Source: Sphingomonadaceae bacterium
GTDB lineage: Bacteria; Pseudomonadota; Alphaproteobacteria; Sphingomonadales; Sphingomonadaceae
Length of the DNA: 35,864 nucleotides
NCBI GenBank assembly: GCA_947463325.1
Contig: CANHQT010000024.1
Coordinates: 1 to 35,864 of the forward strand
Direction: 5' to 3'
Under the pieces are notes generated by a model. It was given only the letters and a program-made list of their open reading frames with translations. It searched no databases and was not told the DNA's origin. Made by a program: the position numbers and the translations under genes. Of the stretch, positions 24,927 to 32,423 are shown piece after piece. The first letter of the stretch is position 1. Every line of letters begins with the position of its first letter.

Positions 24927-27014
24927 ATGGTAGAGTTTGCTTGCCTCCACTCGGCTGAGGCCAGCCTGGTGCTGGAGCTGGGCGCTGAGCGGTTGCCCGT
25001 GTGGCGACACTGCGGCGCGCGCGTGGCCGTGGGCGGCCTTCCCGCTCTTGCGGCAACCCGCGGGCCGGCGTCTTTCTCGCTGGATCAGGATGTCCCGCTC
25101 TCCTGTCTGCCGGGGGCAGAGCAAGGCTGGTTCGGGCGCGTGGCAATACCGATTGCCGACGGGCAGCCATTCCGTCCGCAATGCACCGCAGTTGTTGAGA
25201 CTGCGGAGGATCTCGCGATTGAGCTGGCGGATGCGGCGCTGGGCCTGACCCTGCGGCAGGAATTCGCCATCCTGCCTGGCGGGGCCTTCAGCGTGCGTTC
25301 GCGGCTGACCAATTCGTCGGGTGCACCCATCCGGCTGACGGATCCGTGCAGTGCCATGCTGCCTTTGTCGGGGCCGTGGCAGCGAATTGTCAGCTGGCGC
25401 GGCCGGCACAATGCGGAGCTGGTCGAACTGGTTGAGCCGATGCCGGCGCATGCCTGGCTTCGTGAAACCCGGCGCGGCATCAGCGGGCACGGTGGGCCGC
25501 CGGGCATTTACCTGCTTGCAGAGGGTGCGACCGACCACAATGGGCTGGTGATGGCGCTCCAGCTTGTCTGGTCTGGTGATAGCCGCATTGCGGTGGAGCG
25601 CGATGATGAGGGCCGCTGGCTTCTCAGCCTGGCATCCACGGGTACGCGCACCTTGGCGGCTGGAGAGACGCTCCAATTGCCGGATGTGCTGCTCGCCATT
25701 TCGACGCACGGACGAAATGGGGCGATGGCTATGCAGCACGCTGCGGTGCGCCATCTGCTTGTCTGGCCGCATGGCAGGATGACGGATCGGCCGGTTCATC
25801 TGAACAGCTGGGAAGCCTGTTATTTTGATCATGATGAAGCGCGGATCATGGCGTTGGCGGAGGCTGCGGCCGCATTGGGGGCGGAACGTTTCGTCCTTGA
25901 TGATGGCTGGTTCCGCGGCCGCAATCATGACAGGAGAGGGCTCGGGGACTGGGTGGCAGACCCGCTGAAATATCCTGCCGGGATAGGGCCGCTTGCCGAA
26001 AAAGTGACCGCGCTGGGCCTGCAATTTGGCCTGTGGGTCGAACCGGAAATGGTCAATCCCGATAGCGATCTCTACCGCGCGCATCCCGATTGGGTGCTGG
26101 CCGAGGCCGGACGCGATCCGCTGACCGCCCGCAATCAGCTGGTGCTCGATATGCGGCGCGAGGATGTTCGCGATCATCTGTTCGATGCGCTCGATCGCCT
26201 GCTCCGCGACCATCCCATTGCCTATCTCAAATGGGATCAGAATCGCGATCACGCGCCCTCTGGTGGCCCGGCGCAAGTGCTCGGCACCTATGCCTTGCTG
26301 GAACGGCTGCGCACCGCGCATCCGATGGTGGAGATCGAAGGTTGCGCAGGTGGCGGCGGTCGCTCGGATGCCGGCATGGCCCGCTATGTCCACCGCTTCT
26401 GGACGAGCGATAACATCGACGGTCTGTCGCGGGTCGCGATGCAGCGCGCATTTCTTGCCTTCCTCCCGCCTGAAATCATGGGCGCGCATGTCGGGGCCAG
26501 CCCCTGTCACGCCACCGGCCGGGTGCAATCTCTCCCGTTCCGTGCGGCGATAGCCTGCATGGGCCATTTGGGGGTGGAGATGGATCCGGCCACTCTGGCT
26601 GCTGAAGAGCATCAGGAACTGGCACGCTGGATCGGTTTTTATCGCCAGTGGCGAGGGGTGCTGCATGGCGGTGAGGTGCTGATGGGTTCCGGCGCGGACG
26701 GCTTGCTCTGGCAAGCCCAGGGGCGCGGCGGAGACTATCTGCTGTTCGTCATCCGCCAGTCCCCGGCGCAGGACCGCCGACCGCAGCCCTTGCGGCTTCC
26801 TTTTGCCGCACGCCACGCCAGCTGGGATGTCCGGCTGCTGGAAATAGCGGAAAATCGCGGCCCGCATTGCCCGGCACAACCCGCTTTGACGGAGCAATTA
26901 CGCGCCGGGCCGGTGTCCTTTACCGGCAGCTGGCTGGCCGCGGCCGGCTTACCCCTCCCCGCTCAGCAGGGGGAGAGCGTTGCCATCTATCATCTGAAGG
27001 GTGGGGCGGCATGA
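24927..27014 (+). CDS. Alpha-galactosidase, glycoside hydrolase family 36
   Basis: A 695-residue enzyme of normal GH36 length releasing alpha-linked galactose. An N-terminal beta-sandwich (to about residue 280) precedes the TIM barrel. Catalytic features: VLDDGWF, FGLWVEPEMVNPDSDLY, the nucleophile Asp in YLKWDQNRD and the acid/base Asp in FWTSDNIDG. EGCAGGGGRSDAGM is the usual glycine-rich loop. No signal peptide is visible, so it is probably cytoplasmic. It is divergent from the envelope operon and stands alone, but it fits the galactose theme of GH42, galM, galK and galT. Confidence 0.95.
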   Translation: MVEFACLHSAEASLVLELGAERLPVWRHCGARVAVGGLPALAATRGPASFSLDQDVPLSCLPGAEQGWFGRVAIPIADGQPFRPQCTAVVETAEDLAIELADAALGLTLRQEFAILPGGAFSVRSRLTNSSGAPIRLTDPCSAMLPLSGPWQRIVSWRGRHNAELVELVEPMPAHAWLRETRRGISGHGGPPGIYLLAEGATDHNGLVMALQLVWSGDSRIAVERDDEGRWLLSLASTGTRTLAAGETLQLPDVLLAISTHGRNGAMAMQHAAVRHLLVWPHGRMTDRPVHLNSWEACYFDHDEARIMALAEAAAALGAERFVLDDGWFRGRNHDRRGLGDWVADPLKYPAGIGPLAEKVTALGLQFGLWVEPEMVNPDSDLYRAHPDWVLAEAGRDPLTARNQLVLDMRREDVRDHLFDALDRLLRDHPIAYLKWDQNRDHAPSGGPAQVLGTYALLERLRTAHPMVEIEGCAGGGGRSDAGMARYVHRFWTSDNIDGLSRVAMQRAFLAFLPPEIMGAHVGASPCHATGRVQSLPFRAAIACMGHLGVEMDPATLAAEEHQELARWIGFYRQWRGVLHGGEVLMGSGADGLLWQAQGRGGDYLLFVIRQSPAQDRRPQPLRLPFAARHASWDVRLLEIAENRGPHCPAQPALTEQLRAGPVSFTGSWLAAAGLPLPAQQGESVAIYHLKGGAA

Positions 27015-27107
27015 CAGTTGGCTTGGCCCATGGCCGCGGCGCCCTCCCGATGGGTAAACGGCTGCGCCTGTTGTGGCAGCAGATCAGCCCGGTTCCGGAG
27101 CACAAGG

Positions 27108-28094
27108 TCACATCATGGATTGCATGGCCGGGCTGAGCCACTCATTCCCGCCGCGGTCAACGATGCGCGCCGCCAAGTCGTGCGCACGGGCCTTGTCCTG
27201 CGCCTCCTCAAGGCCAAGCACGCCAAGCGCTGTCGCCCAGGCATCGGCGATCATGCAGGATCTGTGCACCACACTGACAGCGGTTGTGGAGTGCATCACC
27301 GGCATCCCCGAGCGCGGATCGAGGGTGTGCGCACCGCGCAGATAATCGCCCGAGGTCGCAATCGCCAATTGGTGCATGGCAATGCGCAGTGGCGGCTGGG
27401 TGCAGGCGGGCGGATTTTCGATATCAACCCACCATGGGTCACCATCGGGGCGCATCCCGCGGCCGCTGCATTCGCCGCCGATTTCGACCAGCGCATGGCC
27501 TATGCCCAGCTCGCCGAGCAGGTCGGCAATGGCATCGACCGCATAGCCTTTGGCGATCCCGGAGAGGTCGAGCCATACTCCGCCGGGCTGCGTCAGCGTG
27601 CTGGCTGCGGCATCGTAACGCAGGCGTTGCCAGCCGCTGTCATGCAGCGCGCCTGCCACCGCATCGGGGCATGGCTGGTTCTTGGCGGGGTTGGGGCCAA
27701 GTCCCCACAGATCGGTCAGGCGGCCAATGGCCGGATCGAATGCCCCGCCGCTGGCCTGGGCGATCGCCAAGCCGCGGGCCATCACCTCTGCAAAATCATG
27801 CGGGAGTGTGAAAACCGTTCCGGCAGGCGCGTGGTTGAACCGGCTTAGTAACGAGCCCGCATCCCAATGGCTCATTTGGCGCGTGATGCTGTCCAGTCGG
27901 GCTTCGATCCGCGCGGCAACCTGCGCCTCATCAGGCCGAAGCGAAGGTGGCATCGCCGCGCGCACCTGCCAGGTGGTGCCCATCGTCGCGCCATGATGGC
28001 TGATGACCCGAGCGGCCGGATCGATGCTCTCCAGCGCAGCCAGGTCAATGGCTAACGGTACCGCAATTCGCGGCGCCGCCTGCGCATCGCTCAT
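27108..28094 (-). CDS. apbE: FAD:protein FMN transferase (ApbE family)
   Basis: A 328-residue ApbE-type enzyme that attaches FMN covalently to Thr/Ser of target flavoproteins, using FAD. Motifs: GATMGTTWQV at the N-terminus, FDPAIGRLTDLWG, LDLSGIAKGYAVD, VEIGGECSGRG and the magnesium/FAD loop ATSGDYLRGAHTLDPRSG. ATG 28094 is chosen: it overlaps the small upstream frame by four bases (ATGA), and family homology begins soon after. No signal peptide or lipobox is visible, although many ApbE proteins are exported. It follows a truncated gene and DUF2271 in one operon. Its flavoprotein target is not in the window. Confidence 0.92.
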   Translation of the reverse strand: MSDAQAAPRIAVPLAIDLAALESIDPAARVISHHGATMGTTWQVRAAMPPSLRPDEAQVAARIEARLDSITRQMSHWDAGSLLSRFNHAPAGTVFTLPHDFAEVMARGLAIAQASGGAFDPAIGRLTDLWGLGPNPAKNQPCPDAVAGALHDSGWQRLRYDAAASTLTQPGGVWLDLSGIAKGYAVDAIADLLGELGIGHALVEIGGECSGRGMRPDGDPWWVDIENPPACTQPPLRIAMHQLAIATSGDYLRGAHTLDPRSGMPVMHSTTAVSVVHRSCMIADAWATALGVLGLEEAQDKARAHDLAARIVDRGGNEWLSPAMQSMM

Positions 28095-28201
28095 GGCGCA
28101 AGCACCTTGGATGTCGCACCATACCCCTGCCAGCCATGATGGCCTGCGGCTGATGTGGGCATGCCGGCACGGGCGGCGAGCCGGATGGTCTTGCGGATCA
28201 T
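28091..28201 (-). pseudogene. Truncated DUF6152-like small frame
   Basis: A 36-codon frame whose GHHGWQGYGATSKVL resembles the start of mature DUF6152 proteins (HHGW-x-x-Y right after the signal peptide). The expected hydrophobic signal core is missing (RLAARAGMPTSAAG), and the ~70 or more residues of the domain that should follow are absent. The frame keeps an exact ATGA overlap with apbE, so it is probably still translated or serves coupling. Best read as a gene shortened by deletion; a real small peptide cannot be excluded. Confidence 0.5.
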
Positions 28202-28224
28202 GGCAGGCGCTTTCGACGCGGACG

Positions 28225-28704
28225 TCAGCGGGCAGAGATGGTGATGGCGCCAAGCTCGGTTGTCCCTGTGGCGCGGGCATTGGGATTCGGAAAGGTGACT
28301 GGTAGCGACACTATCTCGCGCCCGCCGACTTCTCGCACTGCTTCCACGTGCAACCTGTAGGCGCCCGGCGCGATGTCGCTGGGCAGGATTATGCGGTGTG
28401 CCCCCGGCGCGCGGGTTTCGCCGCTCACGCCGTCGGCTGGCATCGCCATGCTGCGTCCGGCCTGGCGCCACCACATGCGCAGATGGTTGAACCAACGGGT
28501 GCCGTCTGGATCGTCTTTTGTCTTGGTATGCCATAGCACCAGCGTGCGCGGTGCCCCACCAGCAACAGGTTCCAGCCACACCACGACATGGGGTTTATGA
28601 TATTCCGGCTCCGCTATCTGCGGAATGGTGATGGTCAATGTTTGCGCCGCTGCTGCAGCCGGAGCGGCCGCAACGCCAGCAGCGAGCAGGAGGGGCAGTT
28701 TCAT
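28225..28704 (-). CDS. DUF2271 family periplasmic protein
   Basis: A 159-residue exported protein: signal peptide to about residue 21 (AAPAAAAAQT), then the DUF2271 beta-sandwich with the core HVVVWLEPVAGGAPRTLVLW, WFNHLRMWWRQAG and LPVTFPNP. The family's biochemical role is unknown, but it commonly sits beside PepSY, DUF6152/DUF4198 and ApbE genes in iron-regulated or flavin-related operons, as here with a DUF6152 remnant and apbE. CGGAGAA precedes the ATG. Confidence 0.85.
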   Translation of the reverse strand: MKLPLLLAAGVAAAPAAAAAQTLTITIPQIAEPEYHKPHVVVWLEPVAGGAPRTLVLWHTKTKDDPDGTRWFNHLRMWWRQAGRSMAMPADGVSGETRAPGAHRIILPSDIAPGAYRLHVEAVREVGGREIVSLPVTFPNPNARATGTTELGAITISAR

Positions 28705-29243
28705 ACGGGCATTCTCCGAAAAAACAGGGGTATCAAACGGGCTTGAAGCAGATGGTCATGATGAAAGGCCGGGCGGTGCCGATGCCGACCAGCGGCCAGG
28801 TGGGCGGGTGTTTGCAGGCTTGGAGCAGCAGCAGCGGTGGCCCGATCGATTGGCGAGCATGCCGGCGCGGCGCTTTCGAACTCGAGGGCTGTGCAGGGCA
28901 TCGGCAGCAATCCCACCTTTGGCCCCGCCTCTTTGTGGCGGGATCTGGCCGGATTGCAATAGACGATGCTGGCTGAACCGATCGAACGGGCACAGCAAGC
29001 CACAGAATTCGCTAGATTTATCGGCCGACTTTGGAGCGTGCTGGATTGAAAGTGGCGGTAGTGGCGCGAGCCGAACTCTTGGGCGGCAGTTGGGCCGTTT
29101 GCAGACCGCCCCTTTTAATATCAGCAGTCCGGCGAAGCGTGCTTCCCGCTGGTGACCCCGGTTCCCGCCAGCAGGCCGCCGCCGGTCAGGAAGTGCTTGG
29201 CTCACGCCGCGAATGCCGCTCAAACCCGACTCCGGTTTGAAAC
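28705..29243. other. 539-bp stretch without an intact gene
   Basis: No intact gene is supported. On the minus strand at about 28733-28795 one frame ends PLVGIGTARPFIMTICFKPV and then a stop. This looks like the last strand of a TonB-dependent receptor, but no receptor-like sequence could be followed further upstream. The rest (about 28800-29219) shows no coding pattern I can support, no RNA gene and no repeat. Confidence 0.45.
29220..29240 (-). terminator. Hairpin just past the FG-GAP gene
   Basis: TCAAACC and GGTTTGA form a perfect 7-bp stem with a 7-base loop, starting 3 bp after the FG-GAP gene stop. There is no T-run on the minus strand after it, so termination efficiency is doubtful. 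Confidence 0.5.
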
Positions 29244-30677
29244 CTAGAGACTGTAGCGAACAGTGATCGTGAAGGGGCGGCCGTCTGCGAGCATACCGAA
29301 GAGGTGGTTGGTATCGCCAGCGTTCGAAATGTAGCGCAGATAAAGCGGCCCCCGACTTGCATTGCCTAGCGGCAGCGACACCTTGAGTTGGGCATTGCCA
29401 TCAAGTGCCGTGTAACGCGTCCCGCCCGCGTTGATCAGAATGGCTTGGCCAAGATTGATCGTGCCATCAAAGTCGAGCAGCCCTCCGTTCAGCTGCAGGA
29501 AAATGTCGGGCCTCCCGTCGAGGTTGAAATCGGTGATCGCCAGTTCCCGGTAACTCATCCGTCTCGATGACCAATAGTTCGGGGAAAAGACCGCACCCGT
29601 CACCCGGGTGAACCGCAGTGATCCATCGTTGCGATATAATTCAACCCCGTGGCCGGTGTAGCGTTGTGATTGGTCATCCGGCGTCTGGCCCTCAAGGCTG
29701 ACCAGGAGATCAAGATCCCCGTCGGCGTCATAATCGACAGTGACCAGCTGTGTTGCGCCCATGAGCTGGAACAGGCCATCGCGCGGCAGTGTCACCGCCG
29801 CGACATATTGCGCCCCGCTGCTGCGGCGCCAGATCCGTACCCCGCCCCAATCATTGGGGCCGCCGTCGCTCAGATAATTGGCCTGCACGATCTCCGCGGT
29901 GCCATCGCCATCGAGGTCGCCATTCCCCACAGCCCCGGTGCCGTCAAAATTGATTGCGGGCATGAAATCGGCGTCCTGCACGAAATCGCCATTCGATTGC
30001 TGCCTGAACAGGTGGATCGACCGCCTGATTCCGCCTGCCTTGACCCCCATGTTGCTGGCGACGATGTCCTCACGTCCGTCCCGATCGACGTCGAGCACCG
30101 TCACCGAGTGATAAAAGCCGGGCACGGTCGAGACTTGCTTGGCTTCGAAGCCATTGCCGCTGTCGGTGAGCGTCCAGACATGACCAAAGGGCCAAGTCTC
30201 GTAACCGCTGGCATATTCCGGGCCATGGTCGACGACGACATATTGTTTCTTGCTGCTCGCGCCGGGATCAATCGCCGCCCATGCGCGCGAGGTGCCCATC
30301 GTCACCGGCAGAAACCGGGTCAATTCATATGTTTGTTGATCGTTCTGCAGCAGCTCGAACGCTGGCAGCTGCGGGTCCTGGAAAAAAAGCGAGGGGAAGA
30401 TGATCGTTCGTCTCCGCCCGTCCATGCCCGTGACGAACACCACCCCGGATGGGACCATGCGAAGGCCGTCGATAATGTTCGCCCTGTCGACATATCTGTT
30501 GCTGTAATCGGGCTGTGGCGAGACCGCGACGCTGACCTTGTAGCCCGGCGTCTGGACCGGCGGCGGGACTGTTGGCGGGGGGCTTGTGGAACCATCGCGG
30601 GTATCAGGACTGCCGCTGCCGCACGCGCCGAGCGCGAGTCCAGACAGGAGCAGCAGCAAGGCGGATTGACGTTGCAT
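29244..30677 (-). CDS. FG-GAP/VCBS-repeat lipoprotein
   Basis: A 477-residue secreted lipoprotein with signal MQRQSALLLLLSGLALGAC (Cys19), a proline/threonine-rich linker, and a beta-propeller made of FG-GAP/VCBS repeats. Calcium-binding-type loops are seen as VLDVDRDGREDIVASN, NGDLDGDGTAEIVQAN, TVDYDADGDLDLLVSL and TDFNLDGRPDIFLQL. Such propellers usually bind ligands or proteins at the cell surface; the partner is unknown. GGAAGGGGCC precedes the ATG. It is preceded by copy B of a 42-bp promoter-like block also found before the envelope operon at 24684, so the two may be co-regulated. It ends ADGRPFTITVRYSL, reminiscent of an outer-membrane barrel terminus. Confidence 0.85.
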   Translation of the reverse strand: MQRQSALLLLLSGLALGACGSGSPDTRDGSTSPPPTVPPPVQTPGYKVSVAVSPQPDYSNRYVDRANIIDGLRMVPSGVVFVTGMDGRRRTIIFPSLFFQDPQLPAFELLQNDQQTYELTRFLPVTMGTSRAWAAIDPGASSKKQYVVVDHGPEYASGYETWPFGHVWTLTDSGNGFEAKQVSTVPGFYHSVTVLDVDRDGREDIVASNMGVKAGGIRRSIHLFRQQSNGDFVQDADFMPAINFDGTGAVGNGDLDGDGTAEIVQANYLSDGGPNDWGGVRIWRRSSGAQYVAAVTLPRDGLFQLMGATQLVTVDYDADGDLDLLVSLEGQTPDDQSQRYTGHGVELYRNDGSLRFTRVTGAVFSPNYWSSRRMSYRELAITDFNLDGRPDIFLQLNGGLLDFDGTINLGQAILINAGGTRYTALDGNAQLKVSLPLGNASRGPLYLRYISNAGDTNHLFGMLADGRPFTITVRYSL

Positions 30678-30701
30678 ATGGCCCCTTCCAGCCGGCCCGC
30701 T

Positions 30702-30743
30702 GAGCGGTTCGCATTGATTTTATTATGAAATTGCCCGCGATGC
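30702..30743 (-). promoter_or_regulatory. 42-bp promoter-like block, copy B
   Basis: On the minus strand it starts GCATC, contains AATTTCATAATAAAATCAAT and ends CCGCTC. It matches copy A (24713-24754) at 35 of 42 positions without gaps. CATAAT is a plausible -10 box (five of six to consensus). It lies 24 bp before the FG-GAP lipoprotein start, nearly the same spacing as copy A. Confidence 0.6.
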
Positions 30744-30899
30744 CATGGCTCCGTGCCAGGATTTGGCTCCTTGCCGCCATGATTGATACATTTCCGCGAC
30801 AATTGAGCGGGCGGCTGACATAGTCGTGCGACGTTTGGCGTGGACAAGCGCTTTGAAGCGGCGGGTTTTGCCTGGCCGTGTCGCAGAGGAGATCTGATT

Positions 30900-31511
30900 A
30901 TGAAGACCCCGATCCGACTGCTGGTCGCTGTTGCTGCCCTTGGCGGACTGGGCGGCGGCGCTGTGCTGGCGCAGGAAGCGCCGCGTGCCCGCCCCGATGC
31001 CAATGGCGACCGCATCCTGACCCGTGCAGAAGCGACTGCCCATGCCGAAGCGATGTTTGCCCGCATGGATGTGAACGGCGATGGCCGCCTGTCAGCAGAA
31101 GACCGTGCAGAACGCCGCGAGCGCCGTGCTGGCGAAACCTTCACGCGGATGGATGCCGACAATAATGGGTCGATCAGCCGCGCCGAGTGGGATCGCGCCG
31201 GCGAGCTCCGCGAGGCGCGTCGCGCCCAGCGGCAGGAGCGCCGTGCCAATGCCAGCGATGCCGAAATCGGCCGTGCTTTCAGGGGGCAGCGCCGCGGCCG
31301 GATGGGCATGGCGATGCTGATGCAAGCCGATCGTGATGGCGACCGCAGCGTCAGCCGCGCCGAGTTTCTTGAAGTCGCCGGCCAACGCTTTGCCCGGATG
31401 GATGCCAATGGCGACGGCAGCGTGACGCAGGACGAGCGGTCTGCCGCCCGTCCTCAGCGGCGTGGCCCGGGTGGTCGCGGTGCGCCAGGCGCACCCGGCA
31501 TGGACGACTGA
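30900..31511 (+). CDS. Periplasmic EF-hand calcium-binding protein
   Basis: A 203-residue exported protein with signal peptide cleavage near VLAQ (about 25). Five EF-hand-type loops are visible: D33-E44 (DANGDRILTRAE), D57-D68, D85-E96, D144-E155 and D168-E179. Between loops 3 and 4 lies a very basic Arg/Ala helix, and the C-terminus is Arg/Gly/Pro-rich. ATG 30900 follows AGAGGAGA. It precedes a two-component system in the same direction, with a large hairpin between. A role in sensing or buffering periplasmic divalent cations is inferred; it could also bind an anionic surface by its basic segments. Confidence 0.88.
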   Translation: MKTPIRLLVAVAALGGLGGGAVLAQEAPRARPDANGDRILTRAEATAHAEAMFARMDVNGDGRLSAEDRAERRERRAGETFTRMDADNNGSISRAEWDRAGELREARRAQRQERRANASDAEIGRAFRGQRRGRMGMAMLMQADRDGDRSVSRAEFLEVAGQRFARMDANGDGSVTQDERSAARPQRRGPGGRGAPGAPGMDD

Positions 31512-31594
31512 TACCGCACCGGACGGATCGGTCGGGGTGATGCTGTGCGCCTCTCCCCCTGAATTCTGCCGCTGTGTTTCCCGACCGATGCGTT

Positions 31595-31638
31595 GGTCCT
31601 TTCCGGCGCGGTTCCGCTCTTCCGCGCCGGAAAGGGCC
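31595..31638. promoter_or_regulatory. Large 17-bp hairpin between EF-hand and response-regulator genes
   Basis: Left arm 31595-31611 (GGTCCTTTCCGGCGCGG) pairs with 31622-31638 (CCGCGCCGGAAAGGGCC) over 17 pairs with one G-T, closing a 10-base loop. No T-run follows on the plus strand. It could be a factor-assisted terminator, an attenuator, or an RNA-processing site that separates expression of the two genes. Confidence 0.6.
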
Positions 31639-31685
31639 TCACCTCTACTTGCGCCTTGCGCGATGGATTGGCAGCCTCAGCAATC

Positions 31686-32423
31686 GTGACACGTCCCACC
31701 CAGCCTGTGCGCCTTTTGCTTGTCGATGACGAACGCTCGATCCGCGAGCCGCTCAGCGAATATCTGAGCGGGCAGGGTTTCCACGTCGATACCGCAGCCA
31801 ACGCCGCCGAAGCCCGTTTGCGCGCGGCGGGCGAACCCTATGACCTCGTCATCTGCGACATCATGATGCCGGGTGAAGACGGGCTGAGCCTGACGCGGCA
31901 CCTGCGCGATACCTATGTTCTGCCGGTGATCCTGCTCACCGCGCGGGCGGAGGAGACGGAAAAGGTCATTGGCCTCGAAATCGGCGCCGATGATTATGTC
32001 TCCAAACCCTTTGGCCCGCGCGAACTGGTGGCGCGTATCCGCGCCGTGCTGCGGCGGGCACAGACTGAAACCCGCGTCAAAGCCGAAGCGCAGGGCGAGG
32101 CCTATTGCTTCGGGCCATGGACCCTTGAATGCGACACCCGTGCAGTGCGGCATGAAGCGGGGCACGCAGTCGAGCTGACCGCAGGCGAATATCAGCTGTT
32201 GCTCGCGCTGGTGCGCCACCCGCGCATTGTCCTGTCCCGCGACCGGCTGCTCGATCTGGTGCGCGGGCGGGAAGCCGACATGTTCGACCGCGCAATCGAC
32301 AATCTGGTCAGCCGCCTCCGCCGCAAGATCGAGGATCAACCGACAAAGCCGCAATGGATCCGCACCATCTGGGGCGGCGGCTACAGCTTCGCCGGCGATG
32401 TGCGGCGCGGGGGTGAGGCGTGA
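31686..32423 (+). CDS. OmpR-family response regulator
   Basis: A 245-residue two-component regulator. Receiver domain: acidic pair D14-D15 in LLVDDE, phospho-acceptor D58 in VICDIMMPGEDG, switch Thr in LLTARA and the conserved Lys in YVSKPF. The winged-helix DNA-binding domain follows (about 140-240, with ELTAGEYQLLLALVRHP and RRKIEDQPTKPQWIRTIWGGGYSF). GTG 31686 is chosen because the family N-terminus begins there; the longer open frame would cross the large hairpin. The kinase gene overlaps its stop by GTGA. Confidence 0.93.
   Translation: MTRPTQPVRLLLVDDERSIREPLSEYLSGQGFHVDTAANAAEARLRAAGEPYDLVICDIMMPGEDGLSLTRHLRDTYVLPVILLTARAEETEKVIGLEIGADDYVSKPFGPRELVARIRAVLRRAQTETRVKAEAQGEAYCFGPWTLECDTRAVRHEAGHAVELTAGEYQLLLALVRHPRIVLSRDRLLDLVRGREADMFDRAIDNLVSRLRRKIEDQPTKPQWIRTIWGGGYSFAGDVRRGGEA

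Noticed and set aside
24924-26897. 657-codon antisense open frame opposite the GH36 gene
   Set aside because: Same effect of codon bias. The GH36 motifs on the plus strand are complete, and the antisense product has no recognisable fold pattern.
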